A program made the translations under genes and the position numbers. Shown in pieces: positions 32,936-39,963 of a stretch of 39,963 nt of DNA (position 1 is its first letter; the number at the start of each line of letters is the position of its first letter). Below the pieces are notes generated by a model. The model had not been told where the DNA came from. It made no database searches and saw only the letters and a list, made by a program, of their open reading frames with translations. Source of the DNA: an uncultured bacterium (GTDB taxonomy: Bacteria > Actinomycetota > Coriobacteriia > Coriobacteriales > Atopobiaceae); NCBI GenBank assembly GCA_905215465.1, contig CAJMPT010000013.1:1-39963 (forward strand), in the 5' to 3' direction.

Positions 32936-33115
32936 CTACTCGGTGACGACGACCTCGCGGTCCTTGTAGAACCCGCAGTTGGGGCACACGTGGTGCGGGA
33001 GCTTGGGAGCGCCGCACTGGGGGCAAACGGAACGAGAGGGCATCTCGAGCTTCATGTTTGCGGAACGACGGGTGTGGGTGGCGCCGCGGCCCTTCTTTTG
33101 CTTGGGTACTGCCAT
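32936..33115 (-). CDS. rpmF: 50S ribosomal protein L32
   Basis: A 59-residue ribosomal protein. It begins MAVPKQKKGRGATHTRRS, the standard L32 N-terminus, and has a zinc ribbon CPQC (31-34) and CPNC (44-47), the cysteine-containing (C+) form. The stop is TAG at 32936, followed at once by TGA. AAGAGGAG lies before the ATG at 33115. An extended -10 promoter about 80 bases upstream and a terminator downstream make it a separately controlled unit inside the supercluster. It is followed by plsX, the normal order. Confidence 0.97.
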   Translation of the reverse strand: MAVPKQKKGRGATHTRRSANMKLEMPSRSVCPQCGAPKLPHHVCPNCGFYKDREVVVTE

Positions 33116-33193
33116 GTTGAACTCCTCTTAATCCTTCCAACGCCGCCGCAAAGAAACGCGTGACGTCCTTTCACCAAAAATCATGCGTTGACC

Positions 33194-33202
33194 ACTATAA
33201 CA
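33194..33202 (-). promoter_or_regulatory. Candidate extended -10 promoter for rpmF
   Basis: On the minus strand TGT-TATAGT forms an extended -10 element in the 125-base gap between the DUF177 gene and rpmF. No convincing -35 is seen. It would give rpmF its own transcript with a leader of about 70 bases. Confidence 0.45.
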
Positions 33203-33240
33203 CGCCTTGCAGAGAAATGCACCTCATCGGCAATTCTCCA

Positions 33241-33804
33241 TCAGGCGTCCTGGCCGGTGTCCTTATCGTCGAGTCTGAGGTCCGCGAGGGCTGCAAAGGG
33301 GCTGGCGGCCATGCGCTCCTGCTCGCGCTGGGCGGCATGCCCGCAGTCCTCCTCGTTGAGGTTAGCGCCGCAGACCGGGCAGAGGCCCTTGCAGTCCTCG
33401 CGGCACAGCACCACGAAGGGGGTCTCCATGACCAGGGCCGAGAGGAACGCGTCGGAGAGGTCAATGGTGTGGTCCTCGGAGACGAGGGAGAACTCCACGT
33501 CGTCGTCCTCGCCCTCCGCGTGCTCGGGCTCCTCGAAGAGGTAGTACTCGTCCACCTCGGCCGAGACGTCGAACTCGGCGTCCTCCAGGCAGCGGTCGCA
33601 GGTACCCTTGACGTGGGCGCGCAGGATGCCGCTGACCAGGATGCCCTCGCCGGCGTTGGTGAGGGCGATGTCGAAGTCGATGCCCTCGGGCAGGGTGAAG
33701 TCCTGGCCCAGGGTGTAGCCGGTCTCGTCCAGGTGACCCGCCCAGGGAAGGGTGTCGCCGGGGTTTGCGAGACGCTCGTCGAGAGCGAAGATTACGGGCT
33801 GCAT
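33241..33804 (-). CDS. DUF177 (YceD) family protein
   Basis: A 187-residue cysteine-containing protein of the DUF177/YceD family, linked with 23S rRNA or ribosome assembly in other organisms and nearly always encoded just before rpmF. A first pair, C69 and C72 (GTCDRCLED), lies in the centre. A second cluster, C134, C138, C142, C145 and C154 (CREDCKGLCPVCGANLNEEDCGH), lies near the end; both look metal-binding. Between them is a very acidic stretch (LFEEPEHAEGEDDDVEF). It begins 6 bases after the stop of the coiled-coil gene, so the two are coupled. The precise role is unproven. Confidence 0.88.
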   Translation of the reverse strand: MQPVIFALDERLANPGDTLPWAGHLDETGYTLGQDFTLPEGIDFDIALTNAGEGILVSGILRAHVKGTCDRCLEDAEFDVSAEVDEYYLFEEPEHAEGEDDDVEFSLVSEDHTIDLSDAFLSALVMETPFVVLCREDCKGLCPVCGANLNEEDCGHAAQREQERMAASPFAALADLRLDDKDTGQDA

Positions 33805-33810
33805 GGCGCG

Positions 33811-34308
33811 CTACCAGGGGACGTTGTTGGAGGTGTTGCGCGGGCCGGAGTTCTCGTCGAGCGTCTGGCGCACGCGGGTGACCGTGTTGGTCAGCGACTT
33901 GAGGTTCTCCTCGAGGTGGGCCAGGACCGTGTCGGCGTACTCCTCCGCGTTGTAGCGGGTGTCGCGCTCGTACTGGTCTGCCTGGTCGCGGACGGCGTCG
34001 GCCTGCTGCTGGGCAAGGCGGACGACCTCCTGGTCGCCGGCGAGGATCATGGCCTGCTGCTGGGCATCGGCGATGATGGAGTTGGCCTGCTGCTGGGCGC
34101 GGTCGAGGGTCTCCTGCTCCTCCTTGATGATGCGGCGGGCGGTCTGGAACTCGTCCGGAAAGACGCTGCGCATCTCGTCCAGGATCTCGTAGAAGTCATT
34201 GACCTCGATGATCTTCCTGCCGGCACCGCCGGTGAGGGGGGTCTTGGCCTCCTCGAGCAGCTGCTCCATCTCGTCGACGAGCTGGGCGATCTCTGCACCT
34301 GGCTCCAT
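33811..34308 (-). CDS. Coiled-coil protein (DivIVA/ATPase-subunit-like), unknown function
   Basis: A 165-residue, almost wholly helical protein. After a short acidic start come NDFYEILDEMRSVFPDEFQTARRII and a long Gln/Ala/Asp-rich coiled coil (about 55-145) with repeated AQQQA segments, then a Ser/Asn-rich end. It resembles proteins annotated in this locus as ATP synthase B/H-subunit-like or DivIVA-like, but it has no membrane segment and no DivIVA N-terminal motif, so neither name is safe. The ATG at 34308 has AAGGAG 7 bases upstream; the longer frame to 34374 has no support. A promoter at 34386-34415 serves it, and the DUF177 gene follows after 6 bases. Conserved position beside coaD suggests a housekeeping scaffold role. 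Confidence 0.6.
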   Translation of the reverse strand: MEPGAEIAQLVDEMEQLLEEAKTPLTGGAGRKIIEVNDFYEILDEMRSVFPDEFQTARRIIKEEQETLDRAQQQANSIIADAQQQAMILAGDQEVVRLAQQQADAVRDQADQYERDTRYNAEEYADTVLAHLEENLKSLTNTVTRVRQTLDENSGPRNTSNNVPW

Positions 34309-34385
34309 CCAGGACTCCTTTCGAATCAACGTGCAAGCGCCCGTCGGACGGCGCGAGGCCTTGCCTGCGGGCAATAGTGTCCTTC

Positions 34386-34415
34386 ATCGTAGCAGATTGG
34401 GACGCGCCCGCCCAA
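34386..34415 (-). promoter_or_regulatory. Candidate promoter for the coiled-coil/DUF177 sub-operon
   Basis: On the minus strand TTGGGC (34410-34415), an 18-base spacer and TACGAT (34386-34391) occupy the 151-base gap after coaD. Transcription would start near 34379, giving a leader of about 70 bases. Confidence 0.5.
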
Positions 34416-34459
34416 ACCTCACGGCAACGACAGGAACGCCCTTCTCGCCTGACGCACGG

Positions 34460-34999
34460 CTAGCCGGCGTAGTGCTCCTTGAGGCGCAGGTTCACGCAGG
34501 GCGGCACCAGGCTGCTGACGTCGGAGCCCATGGAGGCGATCTCCCTCACGATGGAGGAGCTCACGTAGCCGTACTTGGGGTTGGACATGACGAAGACCGA
34601 CTCTATGTCGGGCGCCATGTGGCAGTTGAGGTCGGCCTGCTGCAGCTCGTACTCAAAGTCGGTCATGGCGCGCAGGCCCTTGACCACGCCCAGGGCGCCG
34701 ATGCCGTGGCAGAAGTCCACGAGAAGCCCGGTGAAGGGCATGACCTCGACGCCGTCCACGCCCTCGGCGGCCAGGGCCTCACGCAGCATGTGCACGCGCT
34801 CGTCCAGGGTGAACGCGGTGCCGCGGCCGCGCTTGTTGACGGAGGCCGCCACGGCCACGGTCACGCGCGGGAAGAGCTTGCGCGTGCGGCAGATGACGTC
34901 CATGTGGCCCAGGGTAACCGGGTCGAAGGTGCCGGGCACCACCACGTGGTCGATGCAGGCGACAGTCGCGGCCTTGTTCGTGCTCTCGGGGTTGCTCAC
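34460..34999 (-). CDS. coaD: Phosphopantetheine adenylyltransferase
   Basis: Fourth step of coenzyme A synthesis: adds AMP from ATP to 4'-phosphopantetheine, giving dephospho-CoA. The 179 residues contain the nucleotidyltransferase motif PGTFDPVTLGH (22-32, the T/HxGH type), KGLRAMTDFEYELQQADLN (about 107-125) and the ISSS-like YVSSSIVREIA (about 144-154). The N-terminal 15 residues are a polar extension beyond the usual start. The GTG start overlaps the rsmD stop as GTGA, so translation is coupled. The rsmD-coaD pairing is widely conserved. Confidence 0.96.
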   Translation of the reverse strand: MSNPESTNKAATVACIDHVVVPGTFDPVTLGHMDVICRTRKLFPRVTVAVAASVNKRGRGTAFTLDERVHMLREALAAEGVDGVEVMPFTGLLVDFCHGIGALGVVKGLRAMTDFEYELQQADLNCHMAPDIESVFVMSNPKYGYVSSSIVREIASMGSDVSSLVPPCVNLRLKEHYAG

Positions 35000-35577
35000 T
35001 GGTGGTCCTCCTCAAAGACGTGCAGGTCGACGGCGGTGATGCCGCGCGTCTTGGTCTTGGCAAGGCGCAGCCCCTCGCAGGTGAGGCCATCCGCCTTGGC
35101 CGCGTGCTCGTACACCACGATGGCGCCCGGCGAAAGCTGGCCCGAATCGGCGAGAAGCCCCATCAGCCGGGAGACCTCGGAGGCGGCAAGCGCGTAGGGC
35201 GGGTCGAGGAAGACCACGCCGAAGGGCGCGCCCGGAAGGCTCCTCTCGCAGAGCTTGAGCGCGTCGCCGGATAGGGCGCAGACCTCGCCGGGGGCGGCCC
35301 CCAGCGAGGAGGCCGTGCGCTTGATGCGCGCCACGGCGCGCCGGTCGCGGTCGAGGAAGGTGGCCCGGGCGGCGCCGCGCGAGAGCAGCTCCAGGCCCAT
35401 GGCGCCCGAGCCCGCAAAGGCGTCCAGCACAGAGGTGCCCGAGAGGTCCAGCCCCGCGGCGGAGAGGATCATGGACGCAATCTGCTCGCGCGTGCGGTCC
35501 GTCGTGGGCCGCGTGACGTCGCGCCCCTCGGGGGCCTCAATCTGCCTGCCCCGCCACTTGCCACCTACGATCCTCAT
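34996..35577 (-). CDS. rsmD: 16S rRNA (guanine(966)-N2)-methyltransferase RsmD
   Basis: Methylates G966 (E. coli numbering) of 16S rRNA using SAM. The 193 residues have the family start MRIVGGKWRGRQIEAP, RPTTDRTREQI (23-33), the SAM-binding loop LDAFAGSGAMGLE (51-63) and the catalytic DPPY (125-128). The ATG overlaps the recG stop as ATGA, which fixes the start; the open frame upstream runs only inside recG. The stop overlaps the coaD start. The recG-rsmD-coaD order is the common Gram-positive arrangement. Confidence 0.95.
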   Translation of the reverse strand: MRIVGGKWRGRQIEAPEGRDVTRPTTDRTREQIASMILSAAGLDLSGTSVLDAFAGSGAMGLELLSRGAARATFLDRDRRAVARIKRTASSLGAAPGEVCALSGDALKLCERSLPGAPFGVVFLDPPYALAASEVSRLMGLLADSGQLSPGAIVVYEHAAKADGLTCEGLRLAKTKTRGITAVDLHVFEEDHQ

Positions 35578-37736
35578 GCTCTCTCCAACTCCTCGAAGTA
35601 CTCGTGAAACCTGTCGCGCGCCTCCAGCGCGAGCGGGCGGTGCTCGGCCTGGCCGAGCGCGGGGTCCTCCTCGGCCAGGGCCCGCGCGTCGGCGTGGGCC
35701 CACTCGACGAGGTCCGCGTCGCTGGCAAGGTCGACCAGCCTGAGCGTGACCCCGCCGTGCTGGCGCAGGCCCAGGACGTCTCCCTCGTGGCGCAGCTTGA
35801 GGTCGAGCTCGGCCAGCTCGAAGCCGTCCGAGGTGGCCTCGAGCGCCTGCAGGCGGCGCCTGGCCACGCTGCCCCTCTTGGCCGCGGCGCTCAGGAAGAC
35901 CGTTCCCGCAAGGTCCCCGCGGCCCACGCGTCCGCGCAGCTGGTGCAGGGTTGCCAGGCCAAAGCGGTCCGCGTCCAGGACCACCATGGCGGTGGCGTTG
36001 GGCACGTCCACGCCCACCTCCACCACGGTGGTGGAGACCAGGACGTCCGTCCGACCGGCCCGGAAGTCCGCCATGGCCTCGTCCTTCTGGGCTGCCGTCA
36101 TGCGGCCGTGGAGAAGACCCACCCGCATGCCGGGGAGCGTGGAGGAGGCCAAGGTCTCAGCCGTGTGGGTGGCCGAGTGGAGAAACCTTGCCGCGCAGGT
36201 GGCCTGCTCGGGAACGTCATCCAGCTCGGAGCCGTCGTCGGCGTCGTCCACCAAAGGGCAGATGACGTAGGCCTGCTGGCCGGCCGCCACGGCCTCGCGC
36301 ACGGCGCCCCAGGCCAAATCCAGGTTGTCGGGGGTGACCACCTTGGTGGAGATGCCGGCACCCGCCCGCGGGCGGTGCCTGACCTGACTGAGCGAGACGT
36401 CACCGTAGACCGAGAGCGCCAGGGTGCGCGGGATGGGCGTGGCCGTCATGGCCAGCATGTCCGCCCCGGGCCCCTTGCGGCGCAGGGCCGCGCGCTGGTC
36501 CACGCCAAAGCGGTGCTGCTCGTCGATCACCACAAGCGTGAGCCGGGAGAAGCGCACCGAGTCCGAGATGAGCGCCGTGGTGCCAAAGGTGACCGTAATT
36601 CTCCCCGAGACCACGCCCTCCTGGGCCTGGATGCGCTCCTCGGCGGGCGTCGAGCCCGTGAGCAGGCACCAGGTGATGCCCGCGGCGTCGAGCAGCGGCC
36701 CCAGCTTCTGGGCGTACTGGGCGGCCAGGACGGAGGTGGGCGCCATCATGGCGGCCTGGGTGCCGGTGTCTGCCGCGGCGGCCAGGGCCATGGCGGCGAC
36801 GGCCGTCTTGCCCGTGCCTACGTCACCAAGGAGCAGGCGGTTCATGACGTGCGGGGCGGCCATGTCGGCCAGGATCTGGTCCACGGCCTCGCACTGCTCG
36901 GCGGTGAGCGAGAAGGGCAGCGCGGCGACAAGAGCGTCCAGGTGGGGACCGTCGGTTGCGTGCGAGACGGGCGTGACGCCGGAGAGCTCCACGCTCTGCC
37001 TGGTGAGAAGGGCAACCTGCAGGCAGAGCAGCTCGTCGTAGGCAAGGCGACGGCGGGCGCGCTCGGCCGCGGCCATGCCAGACGGGAAGTGGACCTCGCG
37101 CAGGGCGCGGGCCAGCGGCATGAGGGCGTGGCCGGCCACGAGGCTGGCCGGCAGCCAGTCGCAGACGTCGCCCACGTCGGCCAGGGCGGCCGAGACCATG
37201 CGGCGCATCCACGCAAGCGTGACGCCCTCCCCCACCGGATGCACCGGCAGGACGCGGGCGTAGGCCGAGGCTTGGTCGGCAGGACCGAGCACCTCGTGGA
37301 AGGGGGCCTTCATCTGCTTAAAGCCGAAGGAGAAGCTCACCTTGCCAGAGAGCGCTACGGCGTCGCCGACCTTGACCTGCTCGGCAATCCAGGGCTGGCG
37401 GAAGAACGTGGCCACAAGCAGGCCCGTCTCGTCCACCACTGTGAGCTCGACGATCTGCATGTGGGGGCGCGGGCGCTTGAGCTGGACCTTGTCCACGCGG
37501 CCGACCACCGTGGCGTCCTGCCCCACGTCCGCGAAGGCGATCTTGCTCACGCGGCTGAAGTCCAGGTAGCGGTGGGGCACGTGCAGCAGCAGGTCACGGA
37601 CGCGAGAGACGCCCAGGCGCTCCAGGGCCTCCGCACGTGAGGACGAGACAAACCGCAGCCTCGACACAGGGTCAGAGAGGGCGCAGGTTCTCTGCACCCT
37701 CTCTGAGGCGGTTCCTATGCTGGGTCCGGCGGCCAC
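35574..37736 (-). CDS. recG: ATP-dependent DNA helicase RecG
   Basis: Helicase that remodels stalled replication forks and branched DNA. The 720 residues as drawn have the N-terminal wedge/OB region (RAEALERLGVSRVRDLLLHVPHRY near 33-56), Walker A in LLLGDVGTGKTAV (about 300), the DExH box VVIDEQHRFG (about 405), MTATPIPRTLAL (about 430) and the helicase C-terminal HQLRGRVGRGD (about 600). The start is uncertain: GTG at 37736 is the longest choice, but a strong hairpin at 37672-37706 falls within the first 22 codons, and GTG at 37667, just after it, still keeps most of the wedge. It follows fakA by 17 bases and overlaps rsmD. Confidence 0.95.
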   Translation of the reverse strand: MAAGPSIGTASERVQRTCALSDPVSRLRFVSSSRAEALERLGVSRVRDLLLHVPHRYLDFSRVSKIAFADVGQDATVVGRVDKVQLKRPRPHMQIVELTVVDETGLLVATFFRQPWIAEQVKVGDAVALSGKVSFSFGFKQMKAPFHEVLGPADQASAYARVLPVHPVGEGVTLAWMRRMVSAALADVGDVCDWLPASLVAGHALMPLARALREVHFPSGMAAAERARRRLAYDELLCLQVALLTRQSVELSGVTPVSHATDGPHLDALVAALPFSLTAEQCEAVDQILADMAAPHVMNRLLLGDVGTGKTAVAAMALAAAADTGTQAAMMAPTSVLAAQYAQKLGPLLDAAGITWCLLTGSTPAEERIQAQEGVVSGRITVTFGTTALISDSVRFSRLTLVVIDEQHRFGVDQRAALRRKGPGADMLAMTATPIPRTLALSVYGDVSLSQVRHRPRAGAGISTKVVTPDNLDLAWGAVREAVAAGQQAYVICPLVDDADDGSELDDVPEQATCAARFLHSATHTAETLASSTLPGMRVGLLHGRMTAAQKDEAMADFRAGRTDVLVSTTVVEVGVDVPNATAMVVLDADRFGLATLHQLRGRVGRGDLAGTVFLSAAAKRGSVARRRLQALEATSDGFELAELDLKLRHEGDVLGLRQHGGVTLRLVDLASDADLVEWAHADARALAEEDPALGQAEHRPLALEARDRFHEYFEELERA
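37672..37706. other. Strong hairpin at the start of recG
   Basis: TCAGAGAGGG (37672-37681) pairs perfectly with CCCTCTCTGA (37697-37706), and an inner GCAG/CTGC stem encloses a 5-base loop. It may reduce read-through from fakA, mask the recG ribosome site, or show that recG starts downstream. No U-tract follows on either strand. Confidence 0.6.
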
Positions 37737-37753
37737 GCAGCGTGGGCCCTTGT

Positions 37754-39418
37754 CTACTCGATGGAGAAGATCACGGGATAGAGGGGCTGCTCGCCACGGT
37801 GGGAGTCAATCTCCAGGTCGGGCTGGGCCTCCTCGATGCGGGCGATGAGAGCCTCGAAGGAGTCGTCGTCCATGTCGGAGCCGGCGAGGATGGTGAGGGA
37901 GTCGCCCTCCTCGTCCTCCTGCATCTTGTTGATGAGCTCGATGGTGACGTCGGCCACGTCGGAGCCCACCACGTCGATGGAGCCGTCCTGGATGCCCATG
38001 ACGTCGCCGTCGTGGATGGGCGTGCCGTCGGAGGCGGAGGAGTCGCGCACGGCGCGGGTGACCTCGCCGCCGCGGACGTCGGCGATGGCCTCGGTCATGG
38101 CCTCGGCGTTCTCCTCGAGGGAGGCCTCGGCGTCCACGGCGAACATGGCGCTGAAGGACTGCAGCACGGTCTTGGTGGGAACGACGGCCACCTGGGCGGA
38201 CTCGCACGCGGTGGCGGCAGCCTCGGAGGCCATGCGGATGTTGCCGTTGTTGGGCATCACGATGACGCTCTCGGCGTGGGCCTGCTCGATGGCGGCCAGG
38301 ATGTCAGCCGTGGAGGGGTTCATGGTCTGCCCGCCGGAGACGACCACGTCGACGCCAAGGGACTTGAGGATGGACTCCTCGCCGGAGCCGGCGGCCACGG
38401 CCACGAAGCCCAGCGGCTTCTTGGGGGCCTTCTCGGCGGCCTGGTCAGCGGCGATCTTGGCGGTGCGGTCGGCGGCCTCCAGGTCCATGTTGTGGATGAA
38501 GACCTCGAAGATCTGGCCGTAGCCGAGCATGTACTCAAGGACGCGGTTGGGCTCGTTGGAGTGGACGTGGACCTTGTAGTCGGGGTAGGAACCCACGACG
38601 AGCTCGCAGTCGCCGAGGGTGGCCAGGAAGGTCAGGGCCTCGTCGGGGTCAAAGGGCTTCTCGGCGTGGAAGAGGAACTCGTTGCAGTAGCGGTACTCGG
38701 AGCCCTCCCAGTCGTCGTTGAGCTCGATCTGGACCTTGGAGGAGACGCCGGCCTTGGCGTCGTCGGTGGCGACGGTGGGGTCGAAGTCGGTGAGCTCGCC
38801 GGCCTTGCCCGCGGCGGCGTTGACGAAGGCCTCCAGGAAGGTGGCAAAGCCGTAAGCGCCGGAGTCCACGACGCCGTTCTCCTTGAGGACGGGCAGCAGG
38901 TCGGGCGTGCGGGCCACGGACTCGTATGCCTCGACGACAAGGGCGTCAAGCATCTCCATGGTGGACATCTTGGACTTCTCCAGCTTGTCCGCGCGCGTGG
39001 AGACGTCGCGCAGGACCGTGAGGATGGTGCCCTCGACCGGCTTGCGAACGGCCTTGAAGGCGACCTTCACGCCGCGGCGGAACGCGTGGGCAACGTCGGC
39101 GCAGGTGGGCTCCTCCTGGTTCTTGGCGTCGCACAGGCCCTCGGCGATGCCACGCAGGATCTGGCTGGTGATGACGCCGGAGTTGCCGCGGGCGCCCATG
39201 AGGGAGCCGTGGGTAATGGCCTTGGCGATGTCCTCCATGGAGGCGTCGGCGGGAAGGGCCTGGACCTCCTTGACGACGGTGCCGAGGGTGAGGGACATGT
39301 TGGTACCCGTGTCTCCGTCGGGGACGGGGAAGACGTTGAGCTTGTTGATGTCCTCGGCCTTGTCGGCCACGACCTTGGCGGCCGCGGGGAAGCACGTGCG
39401 GATGACGGAAGAGATCAT
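37754..39418 (-). CDS. fakA: Fatty acid kinase subunit FakA (DAK/YloV family)
   Basis: ATP-dependent kinase that phosphorylates FakB-bound fatty acids for phospholipid synthesis. The 554 residues have the N-terminal DAK phosphatase-like (DhaL) domain with NVFPVPDGDTGTNMSLT (28-44), GSLMGARGNSGVI (about 71-83) and GVVDSGAYGF (about 185-194). A middle region and a C-terminal domain with VVVSGGQTMNPSTADILAAI and IVMPNNGNIRMA (about 370-395) follow. Length is normal. A partner fakB is not in the window. It lies 32 bases after asp23, the classical yloU-yloV pairing, and 17 bases before recG. Its product would enter lipid synthesis at the level of PlsX/PlsY, whose plsX gene lies further along the cluster. 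Confidence 0.93.
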   Translation of the reverse strand: MISSVIRTCFPAAAKVVADKAEDINKLNVFPVPDGDTGTNMSLTLGTVVKEVQALPADASMEDIAKAITHGSLMGARGNSGVITSQILRGIAEGLCDAKNQEEPTCADVAHAFRRGVKVAFKAVRKPVEGTILTVLRDVSTRADKLEKSKMSTMEMLDALVVEAYESVARTPDLLPVLKENGVVDSGAYGFATFLEAFVNAAAGKAGELTDFDPTVATDDAKAGVSSKVQIELNDDWEGSEYRYCNEFLFHAEKPFDPDEALTFLATLGDCELVVGSYPDYKVHVHSNEPNRVLEYMLGYGQIFEVFIHNMDLEAADRTAKIAADQAAEKAPKKPLGFVAVAAGSGEESILKSLGVDVVVSGGQTMNPSTADILAAIEQAHAESVIVMPNNGNIRMASEAAATACESAQVAVVPTKTVLQSFSAMFAVDAEASLEENAEAMTEAIADVRGGEVTRAVRDSSASDGTPIHDGDVMGIQDGSIDVVGSDVADVTIELINKMQEDEEGDSLTILAGSDMDDDSFEALIARIEEAQPDLEIDSHRGEQPLYPVIFSIE

Positions 39419-39450
39419 CTGGAGAAACCTCGGTTCTGTGGTCGGTCAGC

Positions 39451-39798
39451 CTAGCGGGAAGCGCGCAGGCCCTCGATGTGCACCTTGACGTCGACGCTCT
39501 GGAGCTCGGCGATCTGCTTGACGAGGTGGGTAACGGAGCTCGTCAGGTTGCGGACGACGGACGCCATGTTGACGCCCTGCTCGACGATGACGTGCATGTC
39601 AATGGTGACGCGGCCGTCGCGGGCGGCGACGTCGATGCCCTTGCGGATGCGGGCGCTGGGCAGCAGGCGGGCGACGCCGGCCTCCTGGTCGATCTCGGCC
39701 ATGCCGACGACGCCGTAGCACTCGAGGGCAGCGTAGCCCGCGAGGTCGGCAATGCAGTCATTGGACACACGAAGCGTTCCTGGAACGGCACCAGACAT
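39451..39798 (-). CDS. Asp23/Gls24 (YloU) family protein
   Basis: A 115-residue Asp23/Gls24-family protein, in other Gram-positives a membrane-associated cell-envelope stress factor. Characteristic segments are ADLAGYAALECYGVVGMAE (about 18-36), VAARDGRVTIDMHVIVEQGVNMASVVRNL (about 57-85) and VDVKVHIEGL near the end. It has no membrane helix or signal. AGAGGAG precedes the ATG at 39798. It heads the whole leftward supercluster and directly precedes fakA, as in Bacillus. In many genomes rpmB is divergent from it; that region lies beyond the right edge. Confidence 0.9.
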   Translation of the reverse strand: MSGAVPGTLRVSNDCIADLAGYAALECYGVVGMAEIDQEAGVARLLPSARIRKGIDVAARDGRVTIDMHVIVEQGVNMASVVRNLTSSVTHLVKQIAELQSVDVKVHIEGLRASR

Positions 39799-39847
39799 GA
39801 GGTCTCCTCTCGCTGAGTGACACCGTGATAGCGGCTGAATCTCAAGA

Positions 39848-39853
39848 AGTATA
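39848..39853 (-). promoter_or_regulatory. Candidate -10 element for the asp23-fakA operon
   Basis: TATACT on the minus strand lies about 50 bases before the asp23 ATG. The upstream -35 region is GC-rich and poor. The rest of 39799-39963 holds no gene that I can support. Confidence 0.4.
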
Positions 39854-39869
39854 GCGCAGGCCGGGCGAC

Positions 39870-39898
39870 GGGCGCGCGTCGGCCTTTGCGACGCGCCC
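39870..39898. terminator. GC-rich hairpin upstream of the asp23 promoter
   Basis: GGGCGCGCGTCG (39870-39881) and CGACGCGCCC (39889-39898) pair with one two-base bulge around a 7-base loop, followed on the plus strand by TTCTC. It may end a gene to the right of the window or insulate the asp23 promoter. Confidence 0.4.
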
Positions 39899-39963
39899 TT
39901 CTCGACGTTGACAACACAACATTGGCGGGCGGCGGGACGCAGGCGCCACGCGATTCAGTTGCC

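Noticed and set aside
36400..36669. Short frames inside recG, smc, ftsH and similar long genes
   Set aside because: They are out-of-frame shadows in high-GC coding sequence, rich in Arg/Pro/Ser/Ala.
1..39963. tRNA or rRNA genes, CRISPR arrays, IS elements, prophage genes
   Set aside because: I looked for tRNA T-loop sequences, regularly spaced repeats, transposase and phage motifs on both strands and found none.

Overview
The window is GC-rich, gene-dense DNA from an actinobacterium. The gene set and order (asp23-fakA-recG-rsmD-coaD-...-DUF177-rpmF-plsX-acpP-rnc-smc-ftsY-ffh, a class III fructose bisphosphatase, ileS behind a T-box, and a choline-binding-like cell-wall repeat on an amidase) fit the Coriobacteriia, most likely an Atopobiaceae member (Olsenella or a relative). 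That assignment is inferred from recalled gene order and protein features, not from a search.

Left part (1-4205): a secreted N-acetylmuramoyl-L-alanine amidase runs off the left edge. A divergent GT2 glycosyltransferase/DUF2304 pair follows. Next comes a convergent junction holding a 142-bp element with 19-bp inverted ends, then a small accessory operon (DUF4869 protein plus P-loop ATPase) that looks richer in A/T than its neighbours. Centre-left (4206-11633): UbiB/ABC1 kinase with a phasin-like partner, a Gph-type HAD phosphatase, then a forward operon of DUF1015 protein, a large TPR-like protein of unknown function and a second HAD hydrolase.

Centre (11634-24939): ileS-lspA is controlled by an isoleucine T-box. 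A DNA-damage operon (Y-family polymerase, YolD-like protein, 98-residue unknown protein) lies under two LexA-like boxes. A nucleoside deaminase has a structured leader. ftsH, fbp, a SpoU-family RNA methyltransferase and an L,D-transpeptidase follow. Two copies of a hairpin repeat sharing a 27-28 base core sit at 15428 and 20278.

Right part (24940-39798): a nearly continuous leftward housekeeping supercluster. It starts with Asp23 and fatty acid kinase, continues through RecG, RsmD and CoaD, a coiled-coil protein, the L32/PlsX/ACP lipid block and RNase III/SMC, and ends with the SRP pair FtsY/Ffh. Start-stop overlaps and internal promoters or terminators divide it into sub-operons.

The best leads for something undescribed are the inverted-repeat element at 2524-2665, the DUF4869/ATPase pair beside it, the three-way-junction leader in front of the deaminase, the SOS-like polY cassette with its unknown third protein, the REP-like hairpins, and the strong over-representation of the 9-mer GGCGAGAAG. 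No tRNA, rRNA, CRISPR array, insertion sequence or prophage gene was seen.
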